A stretch of DNA of 64,000 nucleotides from Azospirillum brasilense (GCF_007827815.1 NZ_VITH01000004.1:372001-436000); one strand, 5' to 3'; numbered from the stretch's first letter, positions 45,977 to 55,519 are shown. The notes: generated from the sequence alone by a model not told the origin. Program-made: numbers and translations.

Positions 45977-46477
45977 ATGAACCGCAACAGCATTTCGACA
46001 TTGGGATGGCCCAGGGTGGGATGGAGGGCCGCGACCATCCTGTCGGCGTCGCTCGGGCTGGCCGCCTGCGCCGGCAGCGTGCCGCCGCCGACCGCCCAGC
46101 TCGGCGCGTCGGCGCAGGCCATCCAGCAGGCCGAACGGGCCGGCGCCCTCGAACATTCCCCCGCGGAGTTCCAATCCGCCCGCGAGAAGCTGGCCGCCGC
46201 CGACGCCGCCATGCGCGAGGACGAGCGGACCAAGGCCCGCCGCCTCGCCGAGCAGGCGCAGGCCGACGCCGAACTCGCCACCGTGCGCTCGCAGCGGGCG
46301 ACGGCGCAGCAGGCCGCCAGCGCGGTCCGCACGCTCGCGAATCCCAACAGCGGTGTGCCCAACAGCGGTGTGCCGGGCCGGGCGCCCGCCGCCTCCGCCG
46401 CCGCTCCCCTGGCCCCGTCGGGCATGAGCGGGACCTCGACCTGGGATTCCCCGCGCACGCTGGAGGGCACGCCGTGA
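45977..46477 (+). CDS. DUF4398-type lipoprotein
   Basis: A 166-residue lipoprotein: a signal peptide with lipobox LAAC (residues about 29-32; ASLGLAACAG). The mature part is a helical DUF4398-like domain (SAREKLAAADAAMREDERTK, then ARRLAEQAQADAELATVRSQ) followed by a short Pro/Ala/Ser tail with a small repeat NSGVPNSGVP. It sits immediately before an OmpA-domain lipoprotein with a one-base overlap, so they are made together. The location is outer membrane, inferred from the lipobox without Asp at +2. Confidence 0.85.
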   Translation: MNRNSISTLGWPRVGWRAATILSASLGLAACAGSVPPPTAQLGASAQAIQQAERAGALEHSPAEFQSAREKLAAADAAMREDERTKARRLAEQAQADAELATVRSQRATAQQAASAVRTLANPNSGVPNSGVPGRAPAASAAAPLAPSGMSGTSTWDSPRTLEGTP

Positions 46478-47247
46478 TGCACACCACCGACAAGAAGACT
46501 TGGACGATGAGGAAAAGCCTGGCCCTGGCGTCGCTGGGCGTCGTCGCCCTGTCGCTCGGCGCCTGCGCCACCCCGGACGACACCCCGGCCCTGGCCCAGG
46601 CGCGCCAGTCCTATTCCAGCGCCGCCGCCAACCCGCAGCTGGCCAGCAACGCCACGCTGGAGCTGCGCCGCGCCGAAGAGGCGCTGCAGCGCGGCGAGCG
46701 GGCGCGCAGCGACGGCAACACCGCGGAGATGGACCATCAGGCCTATCTCGCCAACCGGCAGATCCAGATCGCCCAGGACGTGGCGGCGATGAAGGGCGCG
46801 CAGCAGGTCGTCGCCAACGCCGAGACCTACCGCCTCCAGGACCAGATCCGCGCCCTCCAGGCGGAGCGGACGGAACGCGGTCTGGTGATGTCGCTGGGCG
46901 ATGTGCTGTTCGCCACCGGCAGCGCCCGCCTGACTCCGGGCGCCGACGCGCGTCTGAGCGAACTCGCCAGCTTCCTGCAGCGCAACCCGGAACGGACCGT
47001 GCGGATCGAGGGCTACACCGACACCACCGGTTCGTCGGCCACCAACCTGCGCCTGTCGGAGGAGCGGGCCATGGCGGTGCGCGACGCGCTGACCGCGCGC
47101 GGCGTCAACCCCAGCCGCATCGCCGCGCAGGGGCTGGGGTCGGCCCAGCCGGTCGCCTCCAACAGCACGGAGTCGGGACGACAGCAGAACCGCCGCGTCG
47201 ACATCGTGATCTCCGAGCCAGGCTCGGTGGCGGAGACGCGCTCCTGA
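46477..47247 (+). CDS. OmpA-family lipoprotein with N-terminal DUF4398 domain
   Basis: A 256-residue outer-membrane lipoprotein (lipobox LGAC at residues about 25-28). Residues about 30-120 form a DUF4398-like helical domain; the C-terminal 120 residues are an OmpA/MotB peptidoglycan-binding domain with FATGSARLTPGADARLSELA, IEGYTDTTGS and the final RRVDIVI. It would anchor the outer membrane to peptidoglycan. A start at ATG 46477 overlaps the preceding stop by one base; ATG 46507 is a possible alternative. Confidence 0.9.
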   Translation: MHTTDKKTWTMRKSLALASLGVVALSLGACATPDDTPALAQARQSYSSAAANPQLASNATLELRRAEEALQRGERARSDGNTAEMDHQAYLANRQIQIAQDVAAMKGAQQVVANAETYRLQDQIRALQAERTERGLVMSLGDVLFATGSARLTPGADARLSELASFLQRNPERTVRIEGYTDTTGSSATNLRLSEERAMAVRDALTARGVNPSRIAAQGLGSAQPVASNSTESGRQQNRRVDIVISEPGSVAETRS

Positions 47248-47521
47248 CGTGTCGTGCTGCCATTTGACGCAGCGTGTGGGTGACATGGAACGGGCGGGCC
47301 GGAAACGGCTCGCCCGCTTCGATTCCGGCCCGATTTTCGGCTGTTTTTCCCGCCCCGACTTGCCCGTCCCGCTCCACCTCTGCACCGGAAGCGCGGCCAT
47401 TCAAAAAATTTGTCTCGAATGCTAGGCAAAATCAATGCTTCTTTACCTTTTACGGTGTGTGGTTTTACGATGCGCGAACATGAGGGACCATCGCGTCCTT
47501 TTGATTGCGCGGGGATTCGGA

Positions 47522-48829
47522 ATGACCACTGGACAAGGTGACGAGGGAGCGATGCTCAGCAGGGGATTTTTGAAGGCGCAGGCTCTGCTTCTCCTCATCA
47601 TCGGCCTTCCGGTGATCGTGGTGGTGGTTCTCCTCAACCCGCTGTGGAACGCCACGCTGCACCGGTTCGGCGTGCCGGAGGGGCCGGCCGCGGCGCTCGG
47701 CATGATCGTCACCATCATGGTGGTGATGGTCGTGCAGTACTGGGTGCTGGAGACGCGGCGGACCATGGTCACCTCGCTGTTCAACTTCATCCCGCACGAG
47801 CATCTGACCTTCGACGGCGAGACGCTGACGACGGACGAGGCCAACCGCCTGTTCGTCACCCTGCACCGGGATTCCGAGGAGTGGCGGCGCCTGCTGAGCG
47901 ACAACGGCATGGATGGCCCGCTGGACGAGTTCGGCAGCCTGTGCGCCGCCCGTCTGGCCTTCGCGCGCCGCCCCCAGGGCATCCCACTGGAGGCGGAACG
48001 CGCCATCGCCGAGGTGCCGCAGGCGGTGGACGCGGCCAAGGCCCGCGTCGGCGCGGCGCTCGACCAGGCGGAGCGGGAGGTGCAGACTTTGCGCGCCCGC
48101 CTGTCCGACACGGAGGACGCGGTGGCCGCCCTGGTCGGCTTCATCCGCGACAGCGAGGTGCAGATCGCCGGCCGCCACGACGACGCCCAGCGTTGCGCGA
48201 CGGAGAACCGTGCGCTTCTCGCCAACCTCCAGGAGCATCTCGACCGCCGCCGGGCCGAGGCGACCTCCGACCTGACGCGGTTCGAGCAGATCGTCGCGGA
48301 ATCCCGCGCGCTGGAGGATTCGGTCAACGCCATCACCCGCATCATGTCCGCCACCAACATGCTGGCGCTGAACGCCGCCATCGAGGCGACGCGGGCCGGG
48401 GAGTACGGCCACGGCTTCCGCGTGGTGGCGAACGAGGTGCGCGATCTGGCCCGCCAGTCGAACGAGGCCATCCAGGTGATCCAGAAGGGCATCGACCGCA
48501 TGCAGCAGGCGATCGCCCAGCAGATCGCCGGGCAGGACGCCCAGGCCAAGGTGGCCGCCGAGCACGCGCTGCTGTCCGATCTGGCCGCCCGCCTGCAAAG
48601 CCTCAGCACCGGCCAACAGGACGTCGCCGGGCACGAACGGCACCTGATGGGCGAGCTGGACCGGCTGGGCGACACCCTGGCCGACACCCTGACCGGCTTC
48701 GCCGGCGACCTGCGCGTGCCCGAGGGGCTGCGGCGGGAGCTGGACGCGATCAGCGGCGGGCTGGCGCGGCTGAACGGGCTGGAGGAGAATCTGCGCGGCC
48801 TGTCCAACGTCCGCAGACGGGCCGCTTGA
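47522..48829 (+). CDS. Methyl-accepting chemotaxis protein, short periplasmic part
   Basis: A 435-residue receptor with two adjacent transmembrane helices in the first 80 residues ([20 protein letters not shown] and [20 protein letters not shown]) and almost no periplasmic domain. A cytoplasmic segment of about 100 residues precedes a shortened signalling domain with [20 protein letters not shown] as hairpin tip. No HAMP domain is obvious. It would sense cytoplasmic or membrane signals. ATG 47522 is chosen, with 47552 as alternative. The 47248-47521 gap is unusually AT-rich between 47400 and 47460 and likely holds its promoter; a hairpin near 47291-47318 may end the OmpA transcript. Confidence 0.9.
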   Translation: MTTGQGDEGAMLSRGFLKAQALLLLIIGLPVIVVVVLLNPLWNATLHRFGVPEGPAAALGMIVTIMVVMVVQYWVLETRRTMVTSLFNFIPHEHLTFDGETLTTDEANRLFVTLHRDSEEWRRLLSDNGMDGPLDEFGSLCAARLAFARRPQGIPLEAERAIAEVPQAVDAAKARVGAALDQAEREVQTLRARLSDTEDAVAALVGFIRDSEVQIAGRHDDAQRCATENRALLANLQEHLDRRRAEATSDLTRFEQIVAESRALEDSVNAITRIMSATNMLALNAAIEATRAGEYGHGFRVVANEVRDLARQSNEAIQVIQKGIDRMQQAIAQQIAGQDAQAKVAAEHALLSDLAARLQSLSTGQQDVAGHERHLMGELDRLGDTLADTLTGFAGDLRVPEGLRRELDAISGGLARLNGLEENLRGLSNVRRRAA

Positions 48830-48850
48830 CGGCAGCTCGCGGCAGGCCGG

Positions 48851-50449
48851 TCAGCGGCCGCCGCGGTCGGTCTCGACCATCGCCAACGCCACGGCGTAAA
48901 CCCCGGCGATCGCCCCGGCGGTGAACAGCGCCGCCCCCACCGCGCGGGTCAGGGAGCGGGCCGGCGCCGGGGCCGGCGGCATGCGTTTCCACACCGCCCA
49001 AGCCTCCTCCGGGCGGTCGGGGTCGGCGATGCGCAAGGCGGCGAAGGCCTGCTCGGTCAGGCCGGGGTCGGTGTCGGGCAGCGGCGCCAGCCGGCGTCCG
49101 GACGGCTTGTTCAGCCGGTCGATGGCCGCCACGACGCTGCCCGTGGCGCGGACGGCGGCGGTCATCTCCGACGGGTCCACCCCCATATGCTCGGCCAGCA
49201 GGCGGTTGCGCACCGCCCCGATGGCGTTGGCAGTGCTGCGGGCGGCGGCGCTGCGGTCGCCCGGCGGCGACTCCACCGCCAGATCGCATTCCGTGTCGTA
49301 GCCCATGGAGCGGTTGTTCAGGTTGCTCGACCCGATGCGCAGCAGCCGGTCGTCCACCACCATCAGCTTGGAATGCACGACGATGCCGTTGCCCCCCTCG
49401 GTCAGCGGGGTCATGGCGCGCAGGCGGCCGTGGCGGTCGGCGGCGCGCAGTTCCTGAAGCACCACGCCGCGCGGCGTGTCCATGGCCATGCGGTCGAACC
49501 AGCTCGGGCTTTCCATGGGGACGACGACGACCACCTCCGGCCCGTCCGGCTCGCGCAGCCGCCGGGCCAGCGCCTCGGCCACGCGGAAGGAGGCGAAATA
49601 CTGGTTCTCCAGATAGATGCTGTGGCGCGCCTCGGCGATGGCGGCGAAGGTCAGCGCCTCGTTCTCGCGCACCGGACGGCCGACCAGACAGTCGGGGAGC
49701 GTGCGGGCGATGCCCACATCCGCGTCGGTGATCAGCGGGTGCAGCCCCTCCGGCCAGGGATCGGCGCCGGCCGCGAGGAAGCCCTCCGGCGGCGGGGGCG
49801 GCAGCGCCTGCCCGGTGGCGTGGCTCCAGCGCTCGCGCGCCATCACCCCCAGCGCACGGGCGGCGGGTCCGTCCACCGCCATCATCACGTCGTGGCGCGG
49901 CGCGTGCAGTTCCCCGGTCGGCCAGCGGCGGCGCGGGTCGTTGTCCAGATGCTCGGGCGTGTCCCAGCGGTCGCCGGCCAGATCGATGCCGCCGCAGAAG
50001 GCCAGCGCGTCGTCGACCACCACCAGCTTCTGGTGCTGCGCCGCGCCCACCGGCAGGGCGTCGTCCAACTCCAGCGTCAGCCGCGGGCCGGTGCGCCGGT
50101 TCAGCCGCTCCAGCGGCCCGTGCGGGTGCTCCAGCGAGATCGGGAACGGCATGTCCCATTTCAGCGCGTGGATCTGCAGCGACGGGCGGCGGCGGATCAG
50201 GCGGGCGAGGAAATCGCCCAGCGTTTCCGGGTCGTGGGGGTCGAGGCGCATCCGCGGATCGATGTCCCAGCCGAGCAGGATCACCGACCGCCGCGCCCGC
50301 AGCAGGGCGGCGCGCACCGCCGCGAAGAAGGCGGCGCCGTCGACCAGCACCGCCACCCGGTCCGCCCGCTCGCTCCGCCAGCAGGTGGCGCCGGGGCGCA
50401 GGATGGGCCGCGTCCCGGCAAGGTCAGCCGCATCCCGATGTTCGCTCAT
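48851..50449 (-). CDS. Phospholipase D-family protein
   Basis: A 532-residue protein with two HKD motifs: HQKLVVVDDALAFCGGID (His139, Lys141, Asp146) and HSKLMVVDDRLLRIGSSN near residue 360-380. The C-terminus has one hydrophobic helix (ALFTAGAIAGVYAVALAM) that would anchor it to the inner membrane. The two motifs make it a cardiolipin synthase/phospholipase D-type phosphatidyltransferase or hydrolase. The conserved VGRPVRENEALTF-type insertion is like the PLD-family proteins annotated as phospholipases rather than ClsA. ATG 50449 has AGG five bases upstream. Neighbours give no further hint. Confidence 0.9.
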   Translation of the reverse strand: MSEHRDAADLAGTRPILRPGATCWRSERADRVAVLVDGAAFFAAVRAALLRARRSVILLGWDIDPRMRLDPHDPETLGDFLARLIRRRPSLQIHALKWDMPFPISLEHPHGPLERLNRRTGPRLTLELDDALPVGAAQHQKLVVVDDALAFCGGIDLAGDRWDTPEHLDNDPRRRWPTGELHAPRHDVMMAVDGPAARALGVMARERWSHATGQALPPPPPEGFLAAGADPWPEGLHPLITDADVGIARTLPDCLVGRPVRENEALTFAAIAEARHSIYLENQYFASFRVAEALARRLREPDGPEVVVVVPMESPSWFDRMAMDTPRGVVLQELRAADRHGRLRAMTPLTEGGNGIVVHSKLMVVDDRLLRIGSSNLNNRSMGYDTECDLAVESPPGDRSAAARSTANAIGAVRNRLLAEHMGVDPSEMTAAVRATGSVVAAIDRLNKPSGRRLAPLPDTDPGLTEQAFAALRIADPDRPEEAWAVWKRMPPAPAPARSLTRAVGAALFTAGAIAGVYAVALAMVETDRGGR

Positions 50450-50752
50450 TCCTGCCTCGACGTGCCGTAACGGTGCTTGCGTCAACTCTTCCGGCGGCGG
50501 CCTGTTCCGCAAGGCGGCCGGCTGCTCCGGAATCGCCCGGCGGCCGCTTCCGGATGGCGGCGGACGGAACGCCCGGACGGCGGGCGGTTCGCCAAAAGAT
50601 CGGAATGGGCCTTCGGTTTTGCTGCAACGATGCGCCGGGCCTCCTGTTGGGGATGGGCGAATGGGGGACGGGCGCGCCGCAGGGCGCCGGACCGAACCCC
50701 CGCCAGGAGGGCGCCCGGCCAAAGGGCGCCGCCACCAGATGGAGAGATGAGG

Positions 50753-51175
50753 ATGCGTACCCTGTTGATCGCCGCCGCGTCGGCCCTCGCGCTGATGGCC
50801 GGCTCCGCCGTCGCCCAGTCGGGCGGCACCTCCGTGAGCCCGACCGTCCCCAGCACCACCACGTCGCCGTCGACCGGCCTGAGCACCTCCGGCCCGGGCT
50901 CCACTCCGGGCAGCGTCACCACCCCGGGCACCGCCGGCTCGTCCGGCACCATGAACACCATGCCGGGGACCACCATGCCCGGTTCGTCAGGCAGCACCAT
51001 GGGCAACGGCACCATGGGCAGCGGTTCGTCGGGCGGCACCTGGCAGGGCCAGACCACGGTACCGTCGGGCATGGGCAGCGCCACCAGCAGCAACCCGGCC
51101 CGCGACAACCAGACCGCGACCGGCACCCACTGCCCGCCGGGCACCCCGAACTGCGGCCCGGACGGCAGCAAGTAA
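50753..51175 (+). CDS. Exported low-complexity Ser/Thr/Gly/Pro-rich protein
   Basis: A 140-residue protein with signal peptide MRTLLIAAASALALMAGSAVA. The mature part is nearly all Ser, Thr, Gly, Pro and Met in short repeats (GSVTTPGTAGSSGTM, PGTTMPGSSGSTMGNGTMGS) and ends with THCPPGTPNCGPDGSK, where two cysteines may form a disulphide. ATG 50753 with GGAG eight bases upstream is preferred over ATG 50747. It has its own terminator. Function unknown. Confidence 0.75.
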   Translation: MRTLLIAAASALALMAGSAVAQSGGTSVSPTVPSTTTSPSTGLSTSGPGSTPGSVTTPGTAGSSGTMNTMPGTTMPGSSGSTMGNGTMGSGSSGGTWQGQTTVPSGMGSATSSNPARDNQTATGTHCPPGTPNCGPDGSK

Positions 51176-51198
51176 GGCCTTCAAGCTTTGCAGCGAAG

Positions 51199-51228
51199 GG
51201 CGCGCCGGAGTCTCCGGCGTGCCTTTTT
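51199..51228. terminator. Rho-independent terminator
   Basis: A stem of about 12 bp with one wobble (GGCGCGCCGGAG with CTCCGGCGTGCC), a one-base loop in the plain alignment, and TTTTTC. It separates the low-complexity gene from the convergent histidine kinase. Confidence 0.78.
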
Positions 51229-51232
51229 CGTT

Positions 51233-53563
51233 TCAGACCGCGGGTTCCGGCCGGATCGTAGCCGGTTCGCCGCTGTCCACCGCGGAGGGAGCCTTGGCGG
51301 GGAAGCGCAGGACGAAGCAGGTGCCCCCCTTCCCCTGGCCGCCCTCCCGGCCACTGTCGCGGCTGTCCACGCGGATGCTGCCGCGCAGGCGGGTGGTCAC
51401 GATGTTGTAGACGATGTGCAGGCCGAGCCCGCTCCCCCCCTCGCCGCGCCGCGTCGTGAAGAAGGGGTCGAAGACGCGCCCGAGATTCGCGGCGGGAATC
51501 CCGCAGCCGTCGTCGGCGAAGCGCAGTTCGACCTCCTGCGGGTTGGGGCGGGTCACGGCGATGGTCAGCGTGCCCGCCCGACCGTCCGGATAGGCGTGGA
51601 TCACGGCGTTCATGGTCAGGTTGGTCAGGACCTGGAACAGCGCGCCGGGGTAGCTGTCAACCCACAGCCCGGTCGGGCAATCCACCTCCACCCGGTGGGG
51701 GGTCTGCTTCAGCCGCGGGCGCAGGCTGGTCAGCACATCGTCCAGATAAGCGGCCAGATCGACGCGGCGCCGCTCCTCGCTGGTCTGGTCCACGGCGGTC
51801 TGCTTGAAGCTCTGGATCAGTTCGGCGGCGCGGTTCAGGTTGCTCTCGATCAGCCGGCAGGCCTCCCCCGCGGTGGTCAGGTAGCCGGTGAAGTCGGCGC
51901 GGCGCAGCGTGTTGGCCTCGACCCCGCGGACCACCTTGCGGGTCTGGTCGGCCAGATGGGTGATGCCGGTCAGGGCGATGCCCACCGGCGTGTTCACCTC
52001 GTGCGCCACCCCCGCGACCATTCCGCCGAGCGAGGCCATCTTCTCCGCCTGGATCAGGTGGGCCTGGGTGTCGCGCAGGTCGGCCAGGGCGCCCTCGGCG
52101 CGCTGCTTGGCGGCCTCCGTCTCCTCCTCCGAGCGCTTGCGCAGGGTGATGTCGTTGACGGCGATGAGGATGGCCGGCTCGTCCACGTCGTGGATCTCCA
52201 CGGCGGAGATCATCGCCCAGAAGGGCCGGCCCGCGGCGGTGCGCATCTCCATCTCCAGGTCGCTCGCCGCCCCCTGCTCGGCGACCAGACGGGACAGCCG
52301 GGCGGCGTCGGAGGGGTGGAGGAAGAAGCGCGCGTTGCGGGTCAGCGCCAGCCGCGATCCCTCGGTCCCGAACAGCGCCTCGGCCTGGGGGTTGGCGAAC
52401 AGGACGGCGTCGTCCGACCGCCGGGCGATCACGATGGGAAAGGGCGAGGCCGCCAGGATCGCGCGCATCCGCTCCTCCCCCGCCTTCAGCGCCTCGGCGT
52501 AGGCGTGGGTCTCCACCAGGGCCGTGCCGAACCGCTCGACGCTGGTGGAGATGGCCTGAAGCTCCGCGAACAGGGCCGGCGGCAGGCGGACGGTGCGGCG
52601 CTCCTTCTGCACCATGGCCAGCGCCTGCGAGGCGCGGCGGATCGGGCGGACCACATGGACCCGCAGCAGCACGTAAAGCACCGTCTGCACCGCCGAGGCG
52701 ATGCCCAGCCCGACCAGAACGATCCACAGGCCGCTGCGCGCCTGGTCGGTCAGCGTGTCGGCGATGCGCCGCGTGTTGGTCGCGGCGGCGTCGGTCAGGC
52801 TGCCGCTGAGGTCGTTCAGCACGCCGTGGGCGATCTCCGTCTCCAGCCCCATCAAGCCCGCTTCGGACAGGATGGTCCGGCGCAGGGTGAACAGCGCGCC
52901 CAGCCCGTCGAGGTCGCGCGCGGTGCGGGCGAGCGGCGCCCGCTCTCCCGCCTCCAGCGGGATCAGCGCGTTCACCACCGCGGCGGCGTGCTCGTGGAAG
53001 CGGGCGACCTCGACGGCGAGCTGCTCCGTGTCGGTCGCGGTCACCCCCGCGGCCAGCGCCTCCAGCGCGCGGTGGTAGGGCTCCTGCACCGCCAGGGGGG
53101 CGCCGGAGCGCAGCAGGCTCAGGAACGCCTCGTCCCCCTTGCGCTGCAGGGCGACGGCCTGGGCGGCCAGGGCGTCGATGGCGTCGGCCCGCTCCGCGGT
53201 GCGGCGCACCGCCTGGATGGCCGTGTCGAGCCGTTGCAGCAGCTCCGGGGCTGCCGCGTCCGCCGCGAAGCGCTGCGACACGCCCTCGACCTCGGCCAGG
53301 GCGCCGGCGCGCTCCTCCGGCGAGCGGGAGCGCAGGACGGCCTCGGCGAGCTGGCCCATGCGGGCGGCGAAGACGGCGTACTGGTGCTGGCGGGTGATCT
53401 GCGGAACGATGGCGCGGTCCGCTTCTTCGGCAAGGTCGAGCACCCGGACGAAGGCCCCGCCCACCCCGAGGGTCAGCCCGGCCATCAGAAACGCCGTGGC
53501 CAGCGCGGTGATCATCGTCACCGTGTGCAGCCGAAGCCGCCGGCCCGTCTGTTTCTCCGTCAC
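51233..53563 (-). CDS. Sensor histidine kinase with PAS domain
   Basis: A 776-residue membrane kinase. The first transmembrane helix is at about residues 16-38, a sensor region of about 230 residues follows, and the second helix is at about 276-297. Then HAMP, a PAS domain (ARRSDDAVLFANPQAEALFG), the phosphoacceptor H-box (MVAGVAHEVNTPVGIALTG, His near 518) and the HATPase domain with GGSGLGLHIVYN. GTG 53563 has GGAGG nine bases upstream; ATG 53599 lacks one. It is an orphan kinase: no response regulator is adjacent. Signal unknown. Confidence 0.9.
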   Translation of the reverse strand: MTEKQTGRRLRLHTVTMITALATAFLMAGLTLGVGGAFVRVLDLAEEADRAIVPQITRQHQYAVFAARMGQLAEAVLRSRSPEERAGALAEVEGVSQRFAADAAAPELLQRLDTAIQAVRRTAERADAIDALAAQAVALQRKGDEAFLSLLRSGAPLAVQEPYHRALEALAAGVTATDTEQLAVEVARFHEHAAAVVNALIPLEAGERAPLARTARDLDGLGALFTLRRTILSEAGLMGLETEIAHGVLNDLSGSLTDAAATNTRRIADTLTDQARSGLWIVLVGLGIASAVQTVLYVLLRVHVVRPIRRASQALAMVQKERRTVRLPPALFAELQAISTSVERFGTALVETHAYAEALKAGEERMRAILAASPFPIVIARRSDDAVLFANPQAEALFGTEGSRLALTRNARFFLHPSDAARLSRLVAEQGAASDLEMEMRTAAGRPFWAMISAVEIHDVDEPAILIAVNDITLRKRSEEETEAAKQRAEGALADLRDTQAHLIQAEKMASLGGMVAGVAHEVNTPVGIALTGITHLADQTRKVVRGVEANTLRRADFTGYLTTAGEACRLIESNLNRAAELIQSFKQTAVDQTSEERRRVDLAAYLDDVLTSLRPRLKQTPHRVEVDCPTGLWVDSYPGALFQVLTNLTMNAVIHAYPDGRAGTLTIAVTRPNPQEVELRFADDGCGIPAANLGRVFDPFFTTRRGEGGSGLGLHIVYNIVTTRLRGSIRVDSRDSGREGGQGKGGTCFVLRFPAKAPSAVDSGEPATIRPEPAV

Positions 53564-53690
53564 GCCCTTGCCCCTCCGCCGTTGCGGCGGCCCGATCATT
53601 AGGCCCGATCGTTAGGATAGCCGCTTCCGCGCGCGAGGGAAATGGTGGCACAACGAACAGTTAAGGAGCGATTGCGCAGGTGAGGCGCGG

Positions 53691-54404
53691 TTACAAGGCC
53701 GCGGCGTCCTCCAGGCTTGCGGTTCCGGCGGCGGTGGCGGCCAGCGTGTGGAACAGCGCCTGCTGGCGCGGATCGGCGACCAGATATTCGGGATGCCACT
53801 GCACCCCGATCAGGAAGGGGTGATGGACCGCCTCGATCCCCTGGACGATCCCCACCGTCTCGCGCGCCACCACGCGCAGCCCGTCGCCCAGCCGGTCCAC
53901 CGCTTGATGGTGCAGCGCGTTCACCCGGCATTCGGCGATGCCCAGGATGCGGTAGAGGTGGCTGCGCGGATCGATGCGGATGCGCTTGCGCGGCAGGACC
54001 GTGCGCAGCCGCGGCGCCTCCTCGTAGACCTCGTGGATGTCGGTGATCAGCGAGCCGCCGCGGTGCACGTTGATCATTTGCGAGCCCCGGCATATGCCCA
54101 GAACGGGCAACCGCCGCGCCGCCGCGCCGTCCAGCGCGCACAGCTCCAGCCGGTCGCGCTCCGGGTCGATGCGCATCTTCGGACGGGCGGTCTCGCCGTA
54201 GAGGGCGGCGTCGATGTCGTCGCCGCCGCCAACCACCAGACCGTCCAGCCGCTCGATGGGAAAGGGGTCGCGCGCCGTGATGCGCACCGCCCGCGCCCCG
54301 GCCCGGCGCAGCGCCAGACGGTTCGCCCACCAGGCGATGCGGCTGCCGTGCACCGACGCGGTGACTCCGATCAGGGGACGTCCCCGTGCGATGAAGGCGG
54401 CCAT
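53691..54404 (-). CDS. Class I glutamine amidotransferase-like (peptidase C26 / PuuD-type) protein
   Basis: A 237-residue hydrolase. The nucleophile elbow is VLGICRGSQM (Cys105) and the second catalytic part is GVQWHPEY (His about 207). The ALRRAGARAVRIT segment and DGLVVGGGDDIDAALYG are typical of gamma-glutamyl-GABA hydrolase-like C26 peptidases. It lies only ten bases downstream of an amidoligase-type gene, and this pairing is known for ATP-dependent amidoligases of the glutamine-synthetase-like class. It may hydrolyse an amide made by the neighbour, or recycle it. Substrate unknown. Confidence 0.88.
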   Translation of the reverse strand: MAAFIARGRPLIGVTASVHGSRIAWWANRLALRRAGARAVRITARDPFPIERLDGLVVGGGDDIDAALYGETARPKMRIDPERDRLELCALDGAAARRLPVLGICRGSQMINVHRGGSLITDIHEVYEEAPRLRTVLPRKRIRIDPRSHLYRILGIAECRVNALHHQAVDRLGDGLRVVARETVGIVQGIEAVHHPFLIGVQWHPEYLVADPRQQALFHTLAATAAGTASLEDAAAL

Positions 54405-54414
54405 GCCCTCGCCC

Positions 54415-55452
54415 TCAGACGGCGAGCCGCCGGCCCGCCTCGGCGGCCCAGTCGTCCAGCGCCTTGCGCGCGGCGAAAGCGCGGAAGTCCGTCCCCAGGG
54501 CGTCGAGCCGGCCGCGGTCGGCCGCCAGTTCCTCCACCGCCACCCAGCGGTTCCAGTCCTGGGCCAGACGCCAGTCCGGATCGCCCAGCCGGGCGTTCGG
54601 CAAGCGGTAGTGGAAGGTCGGGCGGGGCCGCACATGCGGGTCGGCCAGCTTGGCGGCCATCGTCTGCGGGGCGAGATGGGCGAACAGCGGGAACAGGTCC
54701 AGCTCGCGGTTGCGGGTCGGGTTGGCCTCCAGATAATCGCCGATCAGCCCGTCGAGGTCGGGACGGTAGGCGGGATCGACGACCTTCACCGCGTAGTCCA
54801 CCGGGAAGGCGGCGATGAAACCGGTCAGACGCCGGGTCGGGTCCACGCGGATCTCGCGGCGCAGCCAGGGGGCCAGCAGCAGGAAGGCCTTCAGATGGTC
54901 CAGCACATAGTCCCCGTCGGTGCGCGCCACCTGCGGGTTCAGGTGCAGGCCAAAGGCGAACAGCGGGCTGGCGTCGGTACCGGCGGCGCCCTGGTCGCTC
55001 AAGGCGGAAAACAGCGGCTCCAGCTCGGCCAGCCGGGCGATCGGGACGGGCGGGGCGGCGATCTCGAAGGGCATGACGAGGCTGCCGATGTTGCCCCACC
55101 AGGGCCGCAGCGCCTCGACCACGCCGTCCACCGCCTTGCCGACCGCCTTGCCCAGTCCCTTGTCCGTTGGGCCGGCCTCGCCCTCCTCCGCCTTGCTGGC
55201 CTCCACCTTGTCCGGCGCCTTGCCCGGATGCGCGGAGCGCATGTCCAGTTCCACCGCGAAGTCGCCCAGCCGCGTGCCGGTCACCCGGCAGCGGTGCGGG
55301 CTCTCCGGCTCCAGCGCGCCGCCGTAGAGGCGGCGCACCACCGCCGCCGCCGACGGGGCGTCGAGATTGGCGAACTCGACCTCCACGCCGACGGTGCGCG
55401 GGGCGCCGTCCGTCGTGGTGGGATGGGGGGGCGTGCGGAATGCGGTGTTCAT
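54415..55452 (-). CDS. Putative amidoligase enzyme (glutamine-synthetase-like superfamily)
   Basis: A 345-residue protein that begins with VGVEVEFANLDAPS and contains GDFAVELD and FAFGLHLNPQVARTDG, the metal and nucleotide-binding signatures of the amidoligase 2 family. A charged Lys/Glu-rich insertion occurs at about residues 75-105. ATP-dependent carboxylate-amine ligation is the predicted chemistry. It is the first gene of a two-gene operon with the C26 peptidase. The acceptor and donor are unknown; peptide or polyamine conjugates are the published guess for such pairs. Confidence 0.85.
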   Translation of the reverse strand: MNTAFRTPPHPTTTDGAPRTVGVEVEFANLDAPSAAAVVRRLYGGALEPESPHRCRVTGTRLGDFAVELDMRSAHPGKAPDKVEASKAEEGEAGPTDKGLGKAVGKAVDGVVEALRPWWGNIGSLVMPFEIAAPPVPIARLAELEPLFSALSDQGAAGTDASPLFAFGLHLNPQVARTDGDYVLDHLKAFLLLAPWLRREIRVDPTRRLTGFIAAFPVDYAVKVVDPAYRPDLDGLIGDYLEANPTRNRELDLFPLFAHLAPQTMAAKLADPHVRPRPTFHYRLPNARLGDPDWRLAQDWNRWVAVEELAADRGRLDALGTDFRAFAARKALDDWAAEAGRRLAV

Positions 55453-55519
55453 GGCGCCCGTTCAACACGGCGCGCGGCACGGCGGTTCCCGCGCCGCCGC
55501 ATCGGCCCCCCGGACCGTC

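Noticed and set aside
47291..47318. Hairpin after the OmpA gene
   Set aside because: The stem has a mismatch and no T-run follows, so I did not list it as a terminator; it is mentioned only with the neighbouring gene.
51188..53602. Plus-strand frame of about 800 codons opposite the PAS kinase
   Set aside because: Shadow of the sense gene; no domain and no ribosome site.
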